The notes under the pieces: model-generated
Told to the model about the DNA's origin: nothing
Databases searched by the model: none
What the model saw: the letters and a program-made list of their open reading frames with translations, nothing else
Translations under genes and position numbers: made by a program
In this document: positions 35,209 through 44,125 of the stretch, piece after piece
Position numbering within the stretch: position 1 is the stretch's first letter
Layout of the letters: the number at the start of each line of letters is the position of its first letter
Assembly (NCBI GenBank): GCA_918292005.1
Contig: CAKJZJ010000005.1
Location: forward strand, 47,176-111,175
From: Clostridiales bacterium
GTDB lineage: Bacteria > Bacillota > Clostridia > Christensenellales > UBA1242
Direction of reading: 5' to 3'
DNA: 64,000 nucleotides

Positions 35209-36528
35209 TCATTCGAGCAAATCACCATTAGAAGTATTAATAACACGCATAATATTTACTTCTTCACCCGTGTGACTATCAATGTAAATATAGTAGGTGT
35301 AATTATCCCAAGTACATATAAATTCATACGTGGATAATTCCCCCACGTATTTATCTGGTATAATAGCAAAATTACGCTCGATAACATTTAATTGAGAACT
35401 AATGGATTCTTCAGCAGTAGACATACTGATACTACTGGAGTAATTTCTATCAACATGATTGGTAGCATAATTGGTGGCTTCCCACCCAACAACAAGTCCT
35501 AAAGATAAATCCACTTTTACTTTTACTAGGTCAGGATAATATATCACATGATTGTATATAGGAGCAAGATTCACATATAGAATATTGCCAACAGTCTGCT
35601 GCCAAACCATATACATATTTAGCAAGCCTAAATCACGTGCAAAAGTCTCGGCAAGATTCACACCATCATTAATACTCAGTGATTTATTCCCACCACCACC
35701 GAATGAAGTAATGCCAAGTATTAAGCCACCCTTTTTAGTAACAGTGACATACAAATCGATATCACCTTTCACATCAAAATTGTACGTCAGAAATTTACCA
35801 TTAGTCTCACCCAAATAGTATATAGAAAATCCAGTAAAAACATTATGCAAATTATTCTCAACAGTGTCTCTAGAATAATCAATATTTCCTAGTCCCCTAA
35901 TCTCTTTATTAAGAACGCTATCAGAGAATGGGCCATCATAAATAAGAGATGGTACATCAGTGTACGCACTCTCAGTATTAATAAGCCCTGCAGAAAAATC
36001 CGAATTATTATTAAAAGAAACCCTATCTACTATAGAATACTTTGCACCTAGACCATGCACAAAATTATTTAGATCATACTGGATTTCTTTTACCCTATCA
36101 TGTATGGTGTTTATCTGAATATAATCCGAATCATCCAGTGGAGACCCTGAGTAATTTTTGAGCAACAAACTATAATAGTAGCCACCTGCCGTATTAACAA
36201 ACTTATTAATTTCTGTCAATTTATTATAAGATATTGGCATTTGATTGATATTATTTACCAATACACCACACGTATTGTACATACCACCCAACAGCTCTCT
36301 CTGTGTATTGAGAGATGTGGTCGCCACCAATTTGGAAGTATCTACCTCGAGACTATCTACACCCTCCACCATCTCATAAAAGCATTTCATATAAGTATTC
36401 TCTAGTTGTTTTTTATACAAATTGCTAGTAGTCAAATAACTCAAAAATAAGCATAAAAACACAATGGCAGATGCTCCGAAAATTACAGATAAAACAATTA
36501 AAACATTATTGCTATATTTACTTTTCAT
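35209..36528 (-). CDS. ypeB: germination protein YpeB
   Basis: YpeB is a spore protein that localises and stabilises the cortex-lytic enzyme SleB. This 439-residue protein has the family architecture: a short basic start, one membrane helix (residues 7-30), a helical N-domain and three C-terminal PepSY-type repeats (last one near residue 415). The ATG at 36528 has AGGAG directly upstream and lies 8 bases after the sleB stop, so the pair is cotranscribed. Expression would be in the forespore, by analogy with other spore-formers. Confidence 0.9.
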   Translation of the reverse strand: MKSKYSNNVLIVLSVIFGASAIVFLCLFLSYLTTSNLYKKQLENTYMKCFYEMVEGVDSLEVDTSKLVATTSLNTQRELLGGMYNTCGVLVNNINQMPISYNKLTEINKFVNTAGGYYYSLLLKNYSGSPLDDSDYIQINTIHDRVKEIQYDLNNFVHGLGAKYSIVDRVSFNNNSDFSAGLINTESAYTDVPSLIYDGPFSDSVLNKEIRGLGNIDYSRDTVENNLHNVFTGFSIYYLGETNGKFLTYNFDVKGDIDLYVTVTKKGGLILGITSFGGGGNKSLSINDGVNLAETFARDLGLLNMYMVWQQTVGNILYVNLAPIYNHVIYYPDLVKVKVDLSLGLVVGWEATNYATNHVDRNYSSSISMSTAEESISSQLNVIERNFAIIPDKYVGELSTYEFICTWDNYTYYIYIDSHTGEEVNIMRVINTSNGDLLE

Positions 36529-36535
36529 ATATCTC

Positions 36536-37174
36536 CTAAATCGCAAAAATATGGTCACCAATCGTAACTACCGTCTGTCGACTAAATATCCAACTAGAAC
36601 TGGCTGTCGCTGGATTGTAATAGAACAAACTACCATACGTTGGATCCCAGCCATTCAATGCATCAGTTGCCGCCTGATAACTAGCTGCTTCTGGCTCCAA
36701 ATTTATCTGTCCATCATGCACTGCAGTAAATGCCCATGGCTGATATATAACCCCATAAATAGTATCGGGAAAATCGGGGCTCGCCACTCTATTCAGTATT
36801 ACTGCTCCCACTGCAACCTTGCCTATATATGGCTCACCCCTGGCTTCTGCATGTATGCATTTGGCTAGCATGTATAAATCATTACTCTCCTGTCTAGTCA
36901 TATTTATTCCCAGAGCATTTGCCGTAACACCACCAACAGCACCAGACACATAGATACCATGGTCGGCCTGAAATCTTTTTATAGCGCCAACAGTAGCATC
37001 ATCATACACACCATTCACTGCACCATTGTAATAACCTAATTGTTTTAACCTAGACTGTATTTCGGTCATGTGTGTATCATAAGCATATACAATACTAGTA
37101 TTATTCGCTACGTAAAAAATGGTAGACAGCGCTACTATAAATATTGCAATAATAATAGCAAATATTTTTTTCAT
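36536..37174 (-). CDS. sleB: spore cortex-lytic enzyme SleB
   Basis: SleB is a lytic transglycosylase that degrades muramic-lactam cortex peptidoglycan at germination. This 212-residue protein has an N-terminal membrane or signal helix, a PG_binding_1 domain (about residues 30-85, with LGYYNGAVNGVYDDAT) and a Hydrolase_2 catalytic domain with the Glu in HAEARGEPY near residue 105. The ATG at 37174 is chosen with GGGAG upstream. It starts one base after the spoIIR stop and is followed by ypeB. Confidence 0.92.
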   Translation of the reverse strand: MKKIFAIIIAIFIVALSTIFYVANNTSIVYAYDTHMTEIQSRLKQLGYYNGAVNGVYDDATVGAIKRFQADHGIYVSGAVGGVTANALGINMTRQESNDLYMLAKCIHAEARGEPYIGKVAVGAVILNRVASPDFPDTIYGVIYQPWAFTAVHDGQINLEPEAASYQAATDALNGWDPTYGSLFYYNPATASSSWIFSRQTVVTIGDHIFAI

Positions 37175-37175
37175 A

Positions 37176-37706
37176 TTATCTCCCAAAAAACTTATTAATT
37201 AGCTCCATTATTTTGCTTTTGTATTTCACTTGATTGCCACCCACATCATTACCAACAAAACAAAGCGGTGGATATGCCACACACCACCAATTATTACCAT
37301 TCCCACTGCCCAAATTCACTATTAATGCATCATAATAATCGGCTGGAAAAATATATTTACCATACTCTCTAGTAGGAAAATATTCATTGGTAATTTTCGC
37401 ATGAGATCTGTACTCGAAACCACCATTAAGCAAAACCCCATCTGCAATCTTTTCAATAATATCCAAATTATCGTCTAAAATACGTATGACGTCATGAGAA
37501 TTTGTGCAATCAACAATTAATGGTGTTATATAATCAACTACTGCATCACGCACTACCAGTTTAATATTTTGATCTACACTTTCATTTGAATTTGCCCTAA
37601 TATGTATTCTCACGAAATCTTTATTATTAGTACTACCACAGCCAGTAATTGATAGCGATGACATTACACACAGAATAATCACGATTAATACTTTTATTAT
37701 TTTCAT
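37176..37706 (-). CDS. spoIIR: stage II sporulation protein R (SpoIIR)
   Basis: SpoIIR is made in the forespore and secreted to trigger SpoIIGA processing of pro-sigma-E in the mother cell. The 176-residue protein has a signal sequence ending in a lipobox-like ITGC, the family opening VRIHIRANSNESVDQNIKL, and the C-terminal YIFPADYYDALIVNLG followed by NWWCVAYPPLCF. The ATG at 37706 is chosen with GGAG upstream. It leads a three-gene operon with sleB and ypeB, joining an early sporulation signal with germination genes. Confidence 0.93.
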   Translation of the reverse strand: MKIIKVLIVIILCVMSSLSITGCGSTNNKDFVRIHIRANSNESVDQNIKLVVRDAVVDYITPLIVDCTNSHDVIRILDDNLDIIEKIADGVLLNGGFEYRSHAKITNEYFPTREYGKYIFPADYYDALIVNLGSGNGNNWWCVAYPPLCFVGNDVGGNQVKYKSKIMELINKFFGR

Positions 37707-37777
37707 ACAATTCTCCACTACTTAATAATCCCCCATCCAGCAAAAAATTATAATAAAAATAATGTCATCAAATGTAA

Positions 37778-37813
37778 AAAAACAAAGGCAAATAAACACC
37801 TTTGTTTTTTTGG
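37778..37813 (-). terminator. terminator of sipL
   Basis: Stem AACAAAGG/CCTTTGTT (37781-37788 with 37799-37806); a T-run follows on the minus strand. Confidence 0.75.
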
Positions 37814-37837
37814 GGGATATTAATAGTGTAATTTTAA

Positions 37838-39349
37838 TTAAAACTCCATAATTTTAGGTTTATAAATAACTAATCTATCTCCTGTTTGAATAGGCAATTC
37901 CACATCTGGATTTTGTTGCAAAATAAGGTCTTGACTAACATTCATTTCTTTTGCCACATCCCACAATGTTTCACCCGGTTTCACAATGTAAATATATAGT
38001 GAACAATCTTCTTGTGGTTTTTCTTCACCCAACTGAACTTCGGTAATAACCACATCTGTTTCATTATCATATACATCGGCAAATACTCTTAATTCACCAG
38101 CAACTTCTATCTCTTTTCCACGTCTACTTTTTGCCACCACATCTACTAGACACATGGTAACAATACTGGCATTTACCACACTGACTTTTTCTTCCACAAA
38201 GAATGGCATTTCTACCTGAACGGTGGTGATACTTTCTGTTTCCTTTGTGTAATATGCCACTGTAGAATTAACTACACCCTCTACAATCATTTTGCCATCA
38301 TCTACTTTTGCACCAGCCAAGACAATATTATTGGTGCTAACACCAAGTATTTCATCTATAAAAGGTGCTGTTTCCATAATACTAGCCACACCAGAAATAT
38401 TATCTCCAAAACAAATAGATGGCAACCCTGTAATAGTATTGATGCTATCACTAGTAATAGACATATAATTGCTTTCTACATACAAATCGTCAATTACTTC
38501 CAAATCATTTTTCTCAAATACATACCCACAATATGTAACAGGAACGTACATGTCCACCGATGCTAGACCATCAGCAATAGTCGTAGATACTCTAATTTCA
38601 TTAAAGACGATAGATATAGCACTCTGTATGAATGAATTGTCATTCAAATCTTCGAATGCCACTTCCCAGCTAAAGTCAATGGCCCTACTCTCTGTGGTCA
38701 TGTCCTGTATAGCATCTCCCTTCAAATAGCAAATCGCAACATTGAGAGTACCGGATACTAGAGCATAATTATCTTTAGGCTCGACACTACGCACACACAC
38801 CGTAGGTGTTACCATTAATATTTTATTGGCATTTTTAAGTTCAACAGTCTCTTCTACATCAAATTTTTCGCAAGATTTACCCACAAATCTACTATATTCA
38901 ATATTTTTGGTAGAGACATATGCATCTTCACCCACACCAGTCAATACATTGAATTCTGTTGTTGTAATAACATCAAAGTAGACTTCAACAATAGCATTAA
39001 TTCTAAGCCCACCATTCACAATAGTAGCCGTAACATCCACCACATTTGATGTAACAACCAATTCTCCCGAAACATCTTCTTCTGCAATATATTTATCTTT
39101 AAATTCTACATTGTAATCGGTAGCAAAAACAGCACCACCATCGTAACATACTTGTACATCTAACAGTCCATTATAATTGATACTATTACCCACATAATCA
39201 GTTGAAGTGATAGCAGAATTGCCACTAACTGAATACACCGATACAATATTTTCTTCGATAGGTAATTTGAATTCTATATTCGTCTGAGTAGTACCCAATC
39301 TATTTCTAGTACTACTAGCCACCTTGGTATATTTCGGCTCAAACACCAT
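37838..39349 (-). CDS. sipL: SipL-type spore morphogenetic protein (DUF3794/SPOCS + LysM)
   Basis: In Clostridioides difficile SipL binds SpoIVA and is needed for coat assembly around the forespore. This 503-residue protein has several repeats of the DUF3794 (SPOCS) beta domain over residues 1-440 and a C-terminal LysM domain (about residues 455-500, KPGETLWDVAKEMNVS). There is no signal peptide, as expected for a mother-cell cytoplasmic protein. GGGGG lies at good spacing before the ATG. It is monocistronic, just upstream of the spoIIR operon on the same strand. Confidence 0.88.
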   Translation of the reverse strand: MVFEPKYTKVASSTRNRLGTTQTNIEFKLPIEENIVSVYSVSGNSAITSTDYVGNSINYNGLLDVQVCYDGGAVFATDYNVEFKDKYIAEEDVSGELVVTSNVVDVTATIVNGGLRINAIVEVYFDVITTTEFNVLTGVGEDAYVSTKNIEYSRFVGKSCEKFDVEETVELKNANKILMVTPTVCVRSVEPKDNYALVSGTLNVAICYLKGDAIQDMTTESRAIDFSWEVAFEDLNDNSFIQSAISIVFNEIRVSTTIADGLASVDMYVPVTYCGYVFEKNDLEVIDDLYVESNYMSITSDSINTITGLPSICFGDNISGVASIMETAPFIDEILGVSTNNIVLAGAKVDDGKMIVEGVVNSTVAYYTKETESITTVQVEMPFFVEEKVSVVNASIVTMCLVDVVAKSRRGKEIEVAGELRVFADVYDNETDVVITEVQLGEEKPQEDCSLYIYIVKPGETLWDVAKEMNVSQDLILQQNPDVELPIQTGDRLVIYKPKIMEF

Positions 39350-39421
39350 CTTAACCCCCTATTAAAATCAATCTACAATAGTATACGATGGGTGTGAGAA
39401 AAATATGACAATAGAATTGAA

Positions 39422-39448
39422 ATAAAAAAATAGGGATTTCTCCCTATC
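39422..39448 (-). terminator. terminator of the ribokinase operon
   Basis: Stem ATAGGGA/TCCCTAT (39430-39436 with 39441-39447); a run of T follows on the minus strand. Confidence 0.8.
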
Positions 39449-39467
39449 TGTCATCTATAAAAAGTAA

Positions 39468-40349
39468 TTAAAACTTATTCACTTCTGTGATGCTAGGCAT
39501 GCCAGACTGAGCACCCAGCTTGGTGGTTTTGATACCGGCACATTTATTAGCAAACACGATGGCATCATCAATATTTTTACCATCAGATATAGCCACAGTA
39601 AATGCACCCAAAAAAGTATCTCCAGCACCAGTGGTATCAACCACCTTTCCAGCATCATAAGCAGGTATATGTTTTACGGCATTATTATAGTAATATACCC
39701 CATCGGCACCATGTGTCAAAACCAATCTACCACCATATTGGGTTAGCATCTGCTCATTTGATTTATACCCCGGTAATTCTTTGATTTCTACTTCATTTAC
39801 AATTATGTAATTACATTTATCATATATATCATTAGATAATTTATGAATAGGAGATGGATTGAATACTACCACCTTATTTTCCCTATTGAGAATATCTATT
39901 GCATACTCTATAGTTTCAATCGGAACTTCTAATTGCATACAGAATATATCGTTTTTTAATAATTCTTTTTTATTTTTCTCTAAATACTCTCTAGTAACGG
40001 CTCCATTTGCCCCTGGTATTACAAATATAGAATTTGTATTATCATCTACAAAAATACCCGCTGTACCCCCTGGCAAATCATTACAGACGCCCACAGAGTC
40101 GGCATTTACTTTTTCTCTACGTAAATTTTTGATATTCTCCACAGAATACAAATCATTACCAACCACACCGAACAAAGTAACATCTGCACCCAATCTAGAC
40201 ATGGCAACACAAACATTGGCACCCTTGCCACCAAAATTGGTCTTGAAACCACTGCCAATTATAGTCTCACCAGGCTGTGGCATACGTTTACCCATAAAAG
40301 AGAAGTCGGTATTGATACTACCAATGACTGCTATTCTTTTTTTATCCAT
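39468..40349 (-). CDS. rbsK: ribokinase (PfkB family)
   Basis: Phosphorylates ribose to ribose-5-phosphate. The 293-residue protein has the PfkB signatures: NFGGKGANVCVA near residue 40 and DTTGAGDTFLGAF near residue 245 with the catalytic Asp. The opening IGSINTDF is typical of ribokinases. It follows the nucleoside hydrolase by eight bases; the hydrolase frees ribose and this enzyme captures it, so the pair forms a nucleoside-ribose salvage operon. Confidence 0.9.
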   Translation of the reverse strand: MDKKRIAVIGSINTDFSFMGKRMPQPGETIIGSGFKTNFGGKGANVCVAMSRLGADVTLFGVVGNDLYSVENIKNLRREKVNADSVGVCNDLPGGTAGIFVDDNTNSIFVIPGANGAVTREYLEKNKKELLKNDIFCMQLEVPIETIEYAIDILNRENKVVVFNPSPIHKLSNDIYDKCNYIIVNEVEIKELPGYKSNEQMLTQYGGRLVLTHGADGVYYYNNAVKHIPAYDAGKVVDTTGAGDTFLGAFTVAISDGKNIDDAIVFANKCAGIKTTKLGAQSGMPSITEVNKF

Positions 40350-40357
40350 AAATAATT

Positions 40358-41263
40358 TTATTCTCCATATAATTCTAGAAATACATTTTTGATTGTTTTT
40401 TCTGCATCTTTTACAAATATGATTTCATCACGACCCGATTTATTCCAATCAACCAAAGATTTTCCCAATGTGGCTGGATCTAAACTAACATTAATATCAC
40501 ATCTCCTAAACTCAAATTCATCGGGATGTAATAATGCATACGGAACTAAAATATCGTATGTAACAAACACATCTTTCAGCAGAGCATCGTGACAACCATG
40601 AACAACATCATATATAAATGATTCTCTCGCAGTAGTCTTTTTATGGTCAAAAAACCATTTATTAGGTATTGCAATCTGCAAACCCAATTCCATAGGATTC
40701 ATAATAATTTTGATACCAGCATTTAAAACAACACTAAGTGCCTGTGGATTGAAATATGCATTAAACTCTGCATATGGTTTAATATTCCCCTTGCCCACGT
40801 AACTACCACTCATAGTGAATATGTAATCAATATACTGCACACAATCAGGATATTTTTGGATTAATGATGCAATATTGGTAAGTGGTGCTAGAGCCATTAT
40901 AACGACTTTCTTTTTAGAACTAGACAAAACCTGATACATAGCATCAACAGCACTAAGTGCTACCACCTGGGATTTTACATTAGGAACAACAAAATCACCC
41001 AAACCACCAACACCATGGACATCTTCTGCTCTAACAACAGTAGTACTATTAGCGTAGTCACCCTTGGCCACAGGAATAGAATATTTACCAAATGTCTCCA
41101 CCAAATATAAGGCATTGATTGTAGTGGTATCCAAAGGTATATTACCCTCACTAGTAGTAATCAATTTAATATCAAAACTCTCATCGTGAGACAATGCCAT
41201 CATTATGGCAAATGCATCATCTGTACCCGGATCAGCGTCAATAATAACAGGCAATTTTTCCAT
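40358..41263 (-). CDS. inosine/uridine-preferring nucleoside hydrolase
   Basis: Hydrolyses ribonucleosides to base and ribose. The calcium-binding aspartate cluster DADPGTDDAFA is at residues 8-18, and further family residues include the Asn in MNPMELG and FNAYFNPQA. The 301-residue length is normal. The ATG at 41263 is chosen with GGAG 9 bases upstream. It is first gene of the operon with ribokinase. Confidence 0.9.
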   Translation of the reverse strand: MEKLPVIIDADPGTDDAFAIMMALSHDESFDIKLITTSEGNIPLDTTTINALYLVETFGKYSIPVAKGDYANSTTVVRAEDVHGVGGLGDFVVPNVKSQVVALSAVDAMYQVLSSSKKKVVIMALAPLTNIASLIQKYPDCVQYIDYIFTMSGSYVGKGNIKPYAEFNAYFNPQALSVVLNAGIKIIMNPMELGLQIAIPNKWFFDHKKTTARESFIYDVVHGCHDALLKDVFVTYDILVPYALLHPDEFEFRRCDINVSLDPATLGKSLVDWNKSGRDEIIFVKDAEKTIKNVFLELYGE

Positions 41264-41346
41264 GACTAAATACTCCAAATCTTTAATATATTTTAAGTGT
41301 AAAACATATAAAAATTTTTGTCAACGACAATGATATACTCATAATT

Positions 41347-41895
41347 CTAGCGAATGGATTTTTTCAAAAAAATGAGATTTCTATTAGTCTCAGATAAATA
41401 ATATTTTTCATTCAGATTTAGTTTGCCACGAAAAAACACTCTGGTTTCTTTACGTGCTCCATCGACATCTATATACTCAATATCGTAAAAACTATAACCC
41501 AAAATATTTAAAAATGGATTAACGTAAAAAATAGAATTTTTCACATACACAATACCTATAAACATAAGTATAATAATAAGCACACATATATAACAAATTT
41601 TGGATAAATCAAACGTCAAAGCAAGAAGAACAAATAGAGAAAAATAATTAAGAAAATGCTGGTCGGTAACATTCTTTTTAGATACAACTTTTATCTCATT
41701 AAAAGTACTACCATCATGCATATTATATACCAGTCCAACCACCCCAATCACAATAAGCAATATAAGAGTTACAAGCATAATAGTATTCACTACATTAAAG
41801 TGAAGATTATCATTAATCAATTCAACTATTAGATTTACTAGAAAGCAAATATACATAGGAACGAATGCAGAAATAAACAACAAAACCTTTTTCAT
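41347..41895 (-). CDS. small polytopic membrane protein, KwaA-like in layout
   Basis: A 182-residue protein with four hydrophobic helices (about residues 5-25, 37-57, 85-100 and 103-120) and a soluble C-terminal part. The layout, with FLNYFSLFVLL, a late IFYVNPFLNILGY segment and a short C-terminal domain, resembles the KwaA membrane subunit of the Kiwa anti-phage system, but I cannot confirm homology. No KwaB partner is adjacent: the neighbours are a nucleoside hydrolase and divergent cysE. No clear ribosome site is visible. Treat it as an unknown membrane protein. Confidence 0.45.
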   Translation of the reverse strand: MKKVLLFISAFVPMYICFLVNLIVELINDNLHFNVVNTIMLVTLILLIVIGVVGLVYNMHDGSTFNEIKVVSKKNVTDQHFLNYFSLFVLLALTFDLSKICYICVLIIILMFIGIVYVKNSIFYVNPFLNILGYSFYDIEYIDVDGARKETRVFFRGKLNLNEKYYLSETNRNLIFLKKSIR

Positions 41896-42001
41896 AATCT
41901 AATTATTATCACTTTGAATATTTTTAAACTTTACACATAATGACAATATACTACATATTTATGTCAATTATTATATAATATTAGACAAAAGGTAACAACA
42001 T

Positions 42002-42505
42002 ATGAATTATTACACATCAATAAAGACACGTGATCCATCAATACGTAGTAGGCTTGACCTACTAACATATCCCGGAGTAATAGCAATATTTAACCACCGA
42101 ATAGCCCACGCACTATACACAATACATATGAAAGTATTGGCTAGAATTCTGAGTCAAATAAGTAGATTTATCACTCAAATAGAAATACACCCTGGAGCCA
42201 AGATAGGTAAAAATCTACTAATAGACCATGGCACTGGAGTGGTCATAGGAGAGACATCTATAGTGGGTAATAATTGCACAATATATCAAGGTGTAACACT
42301 AGGTGGTACGGGTAAAGAAAAAGGCAAAAGACACCCCACCATAAAGGATAATGTAATGATAGGTGCTGGTGCCAAAATACTAGGTAATATTACTATTGGT
42401 AATGATGTAAAAATAGGAGCAAATTGTGTAGTATTAGACGATATACCAGATGGTACTACGGTTGTAGGTGTTCCTGGTAAAATTGTAATAAAAAAACCAC
42501 ACTAA
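42002..42505 (+). CDS. cysE: serine O-acetyltransferase
   Basis: Acetylates serine with acetyl-CoA, the first step of cysteine synthesis. This is the short 167-residue form, lacking the long N-terminal helical domain of the E. coli enzyme but with the full left-handed beta-helix: [19 protein letters not shown] with the catalytic Asp-His, [16 protein letters not shown], and the C-terminal hexapeptide repeats. AAAGG precedes the ATG. It is monocistronic; no cysK is in the window. Confidence 0.93.
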   Translation: MNYYTSIKTRDPSIRSRLDLLTYPGVIAIFNHRIAHALYTIHMKVLARILSQISRFITQIEIHPGAKIGKNLLIDHGTGVVIGETSIVGNNCTIYQGVTLGGTGKEKGKRHPTIKDNVMIGAGAKILGNITIGNDVKIGANCVVLDDIPDGTTVVGVPGKIVIKKPH

Positions 42506-42520
42506 ATAGTGTGGTTATGT
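42490..42520. terminator. hairpin between cysE and the pfkA operon end
   Basis: Perfect 10-bp stem AACCACACTA/TAGTGTGGTT (42495-42504 with 42507-42516). It is strong on the minus strand, where seven T follow; on the plus strand the T-run is weak. Confidence 0.7.
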
Positions 42521-42525
42521 AATTA

Positions 42526-43056
42526 TTAAAATTTATAAATTTCTTTCATTTTTTCAAATGCTATTAGTAATTCTTTAGCCTTGACTTTATTGAGTTGATT
42601 TTCTTCTTCTTCAATGTACTCTTTTAGTGTCTTGGCAAAGATGCTACGACGAATCTGCTCTAAAGGCATTTTCTCTGCCATCTCTCTAGGAGATAATTTT
42701 AATTTTTTGTAATTAGGCAATTTATCTGTGGTTACCAAAAAATAGATAAGGTCAGATAGTCTATTTATACCGGACTCTTTATAATTCCTATTATAATATC
42801 TAATCTCATAGAATGGCTCGACCTGATCTTTGGCATCTAATGAAATACCACACTCATTGTATATGGCATTACCTAGAGCAGTCTCCAAAGACTCATTCTC
42901 TCCTACATACGTTTCAATTAATTGATAACCATTCTCATCATGACCAACTATCATATCATTTTTGGTAGATACAATGAATGCCCTAACTCTAGTTACAACT
43001 TGGTCTATCTCACTATCTTTTAAATCATCATCATTATATTTAACAATCTCTATCAT
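42526..43056 (-). CDS. Nudix-fold-like protein with degenerate Nudix box
   Basis: A 176-residue protein whose residues 20-120 follow a Nudix-like order of strands, but the box reads GENESLETALGNAIYNECGI: the Arg-Glu and first Glu of the REUXEE core are Asn-Ala and Asn. Pyrophosphohydrolase activity is therefore unlikely; a ligand-sensing or structural role is possible, by inference. The C-terminal 55 residues are helical and charged. GGTGA precedes the ATG. It is the last gene of the murB-pfkA operon, 11 bases after pfkA. Confidence 0.6.
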   Translation of the reverse strand: MIEIVKYNDDDLKDSEIDQVVTRVRAFIVSTKNDMIVGHDENGYQLIETYVGENESLETALGNAIYNECGISLDAKDQVEPFYEIRYYNRNYKESGINRLSDLIYFLVTTDKLPNYKKLKLSPREMAEKMPLEQIRRSIFAKTLKEYIEEEENQLNKVKAKELLIAFEKMKEIYKF

Positions 43057-43067
43057 AATTTCACCAT

Positions 43068-44048
43068 TTATCCGTTCAATTTTGGTAATCCGTGTAATGT
43101 ACGTAAATCATTTACCATATCCATTCTGAATTCTTGTAATACATACTCGACTTCGATGAGTGGTGTGGAGAAAATTTTATCATTTTTAACACCAACAGCC
43201 AGATTGGTCATATCTTGCATAAGTAATTGAACTGCCAAAACTCCCCATCTGACACCCAACATTCTATCATAGTAGGTAGGAACACCACCCCTCTGGATAT
43301 AGCCTAATTCTATAGACCTAGTGGTAATACCACATTGTGATTGTATCTCATATGCAACTTCTTCCATATCTAATGGTGAGCCTTCACTCATTATAACAAC
43401 AGGACTAGTTACACCATGACGCATAGAATTCTTTACGTCTTCTACAATCTGTGGTATTGAGTATTCTATCTCGGACACTGCTAGTGAATCTGCTTCTACA
43501 GAAACGGCTGCATGCAAAGCAATATCTCCACAATGTCTACCCATACATTTGAATATGGTACCACGATCATTGGCATACATAGTTTGTTTGATATCTGTAA
43601 TGGTATTCACAGCCTGTTGTACTGCTGTATCAAAGCCCAAAGATCTCTCGGTATAGAATAAGTCATTATCAATAGTGCCTGGAATACCTATTACGTTTAC
43701 TCCAGCATTCACTAGATCTCTACATCCCCTAAAAGATCCATTACCACCTATGACTATCAAACCCTCTATTCTATTTTTGTGCAAATTATCAATAGCAGTC
43801 CTAAAGCCCTTCTCTGTCATAAATTCTGGGCTACGACTAGTCTTAATAAGTGCACCGGATATAGTCTCGATATTGGCAACGTCTATTTTTTTCAATTCTC
43901 TCCAATCATTTTCTATCAACCCCTGATAACCACGATTGAAACCAATCAAATCAATATCATTAGCATCACAAGTGTCCACAACTGCCTTTATACAAGCATT
44001 CATGCCTGGGCAGTCTCCACCACTACATAGTATTCCTAATCTTCTCAT
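43068..44048 (-). CDS. pfkA: 6-phosphofructokinase
   Basis: Phosphorylates fructose-6-phosphate in glycolysis; 326 residues, short ATP-type by length and by Gly124 in PGTIDND (catalytic Asp127). It has the N-terminal GGDCPGMNA loop and Arg72, and MGRHCGDIA. One key position differs: the GGDGS loop that holds nucleotide-bound magnesium is GGNGS, so the residue equivalent to E. coli Asp103 is Asn103. Activity may persist, but nucleotide use or kinetics may be unusual. AAGGTAAGG precedes the start. It follows dnaE in the operon. Confidence 0.92.
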   Translation of the reverse strand: MRRLGILCSGGDCPGMNACIKAVVDTCDANDIDLIGFNRGYQGLIENDWRELKKIDVANIETISGALIKTSRSPEFMTEKGFRTAIDNLHKNRIEGLIVIGGNGSFRGCRDLVNAGVNVIGIPGTIDNDLFYTERSLGFDTAVQQAVNTITDIKQTMYANDRGTIFKCMGRHCGDIALHAAVSVEADSLAVSEIEYSIPQIVEDVKNSMRHGVTSPVVIMSEGSPLDMEEVAYEIQSQCGITTRSIELGYIQRGGVPTYYDRMLGVRWGVLAVQLLMQDMTNLAVGVKNDKIFSTPLIEVEYVLQEFRMDMVNDLRTLHGLPKLNG

Positions 44049-44125
44049 ACGCCTTACCTTTTCTATTTAATAATTTACCATAAAGAAATGTTTTTTCAAA
44101 ATATTTTTATGAATATTCAAAAACA

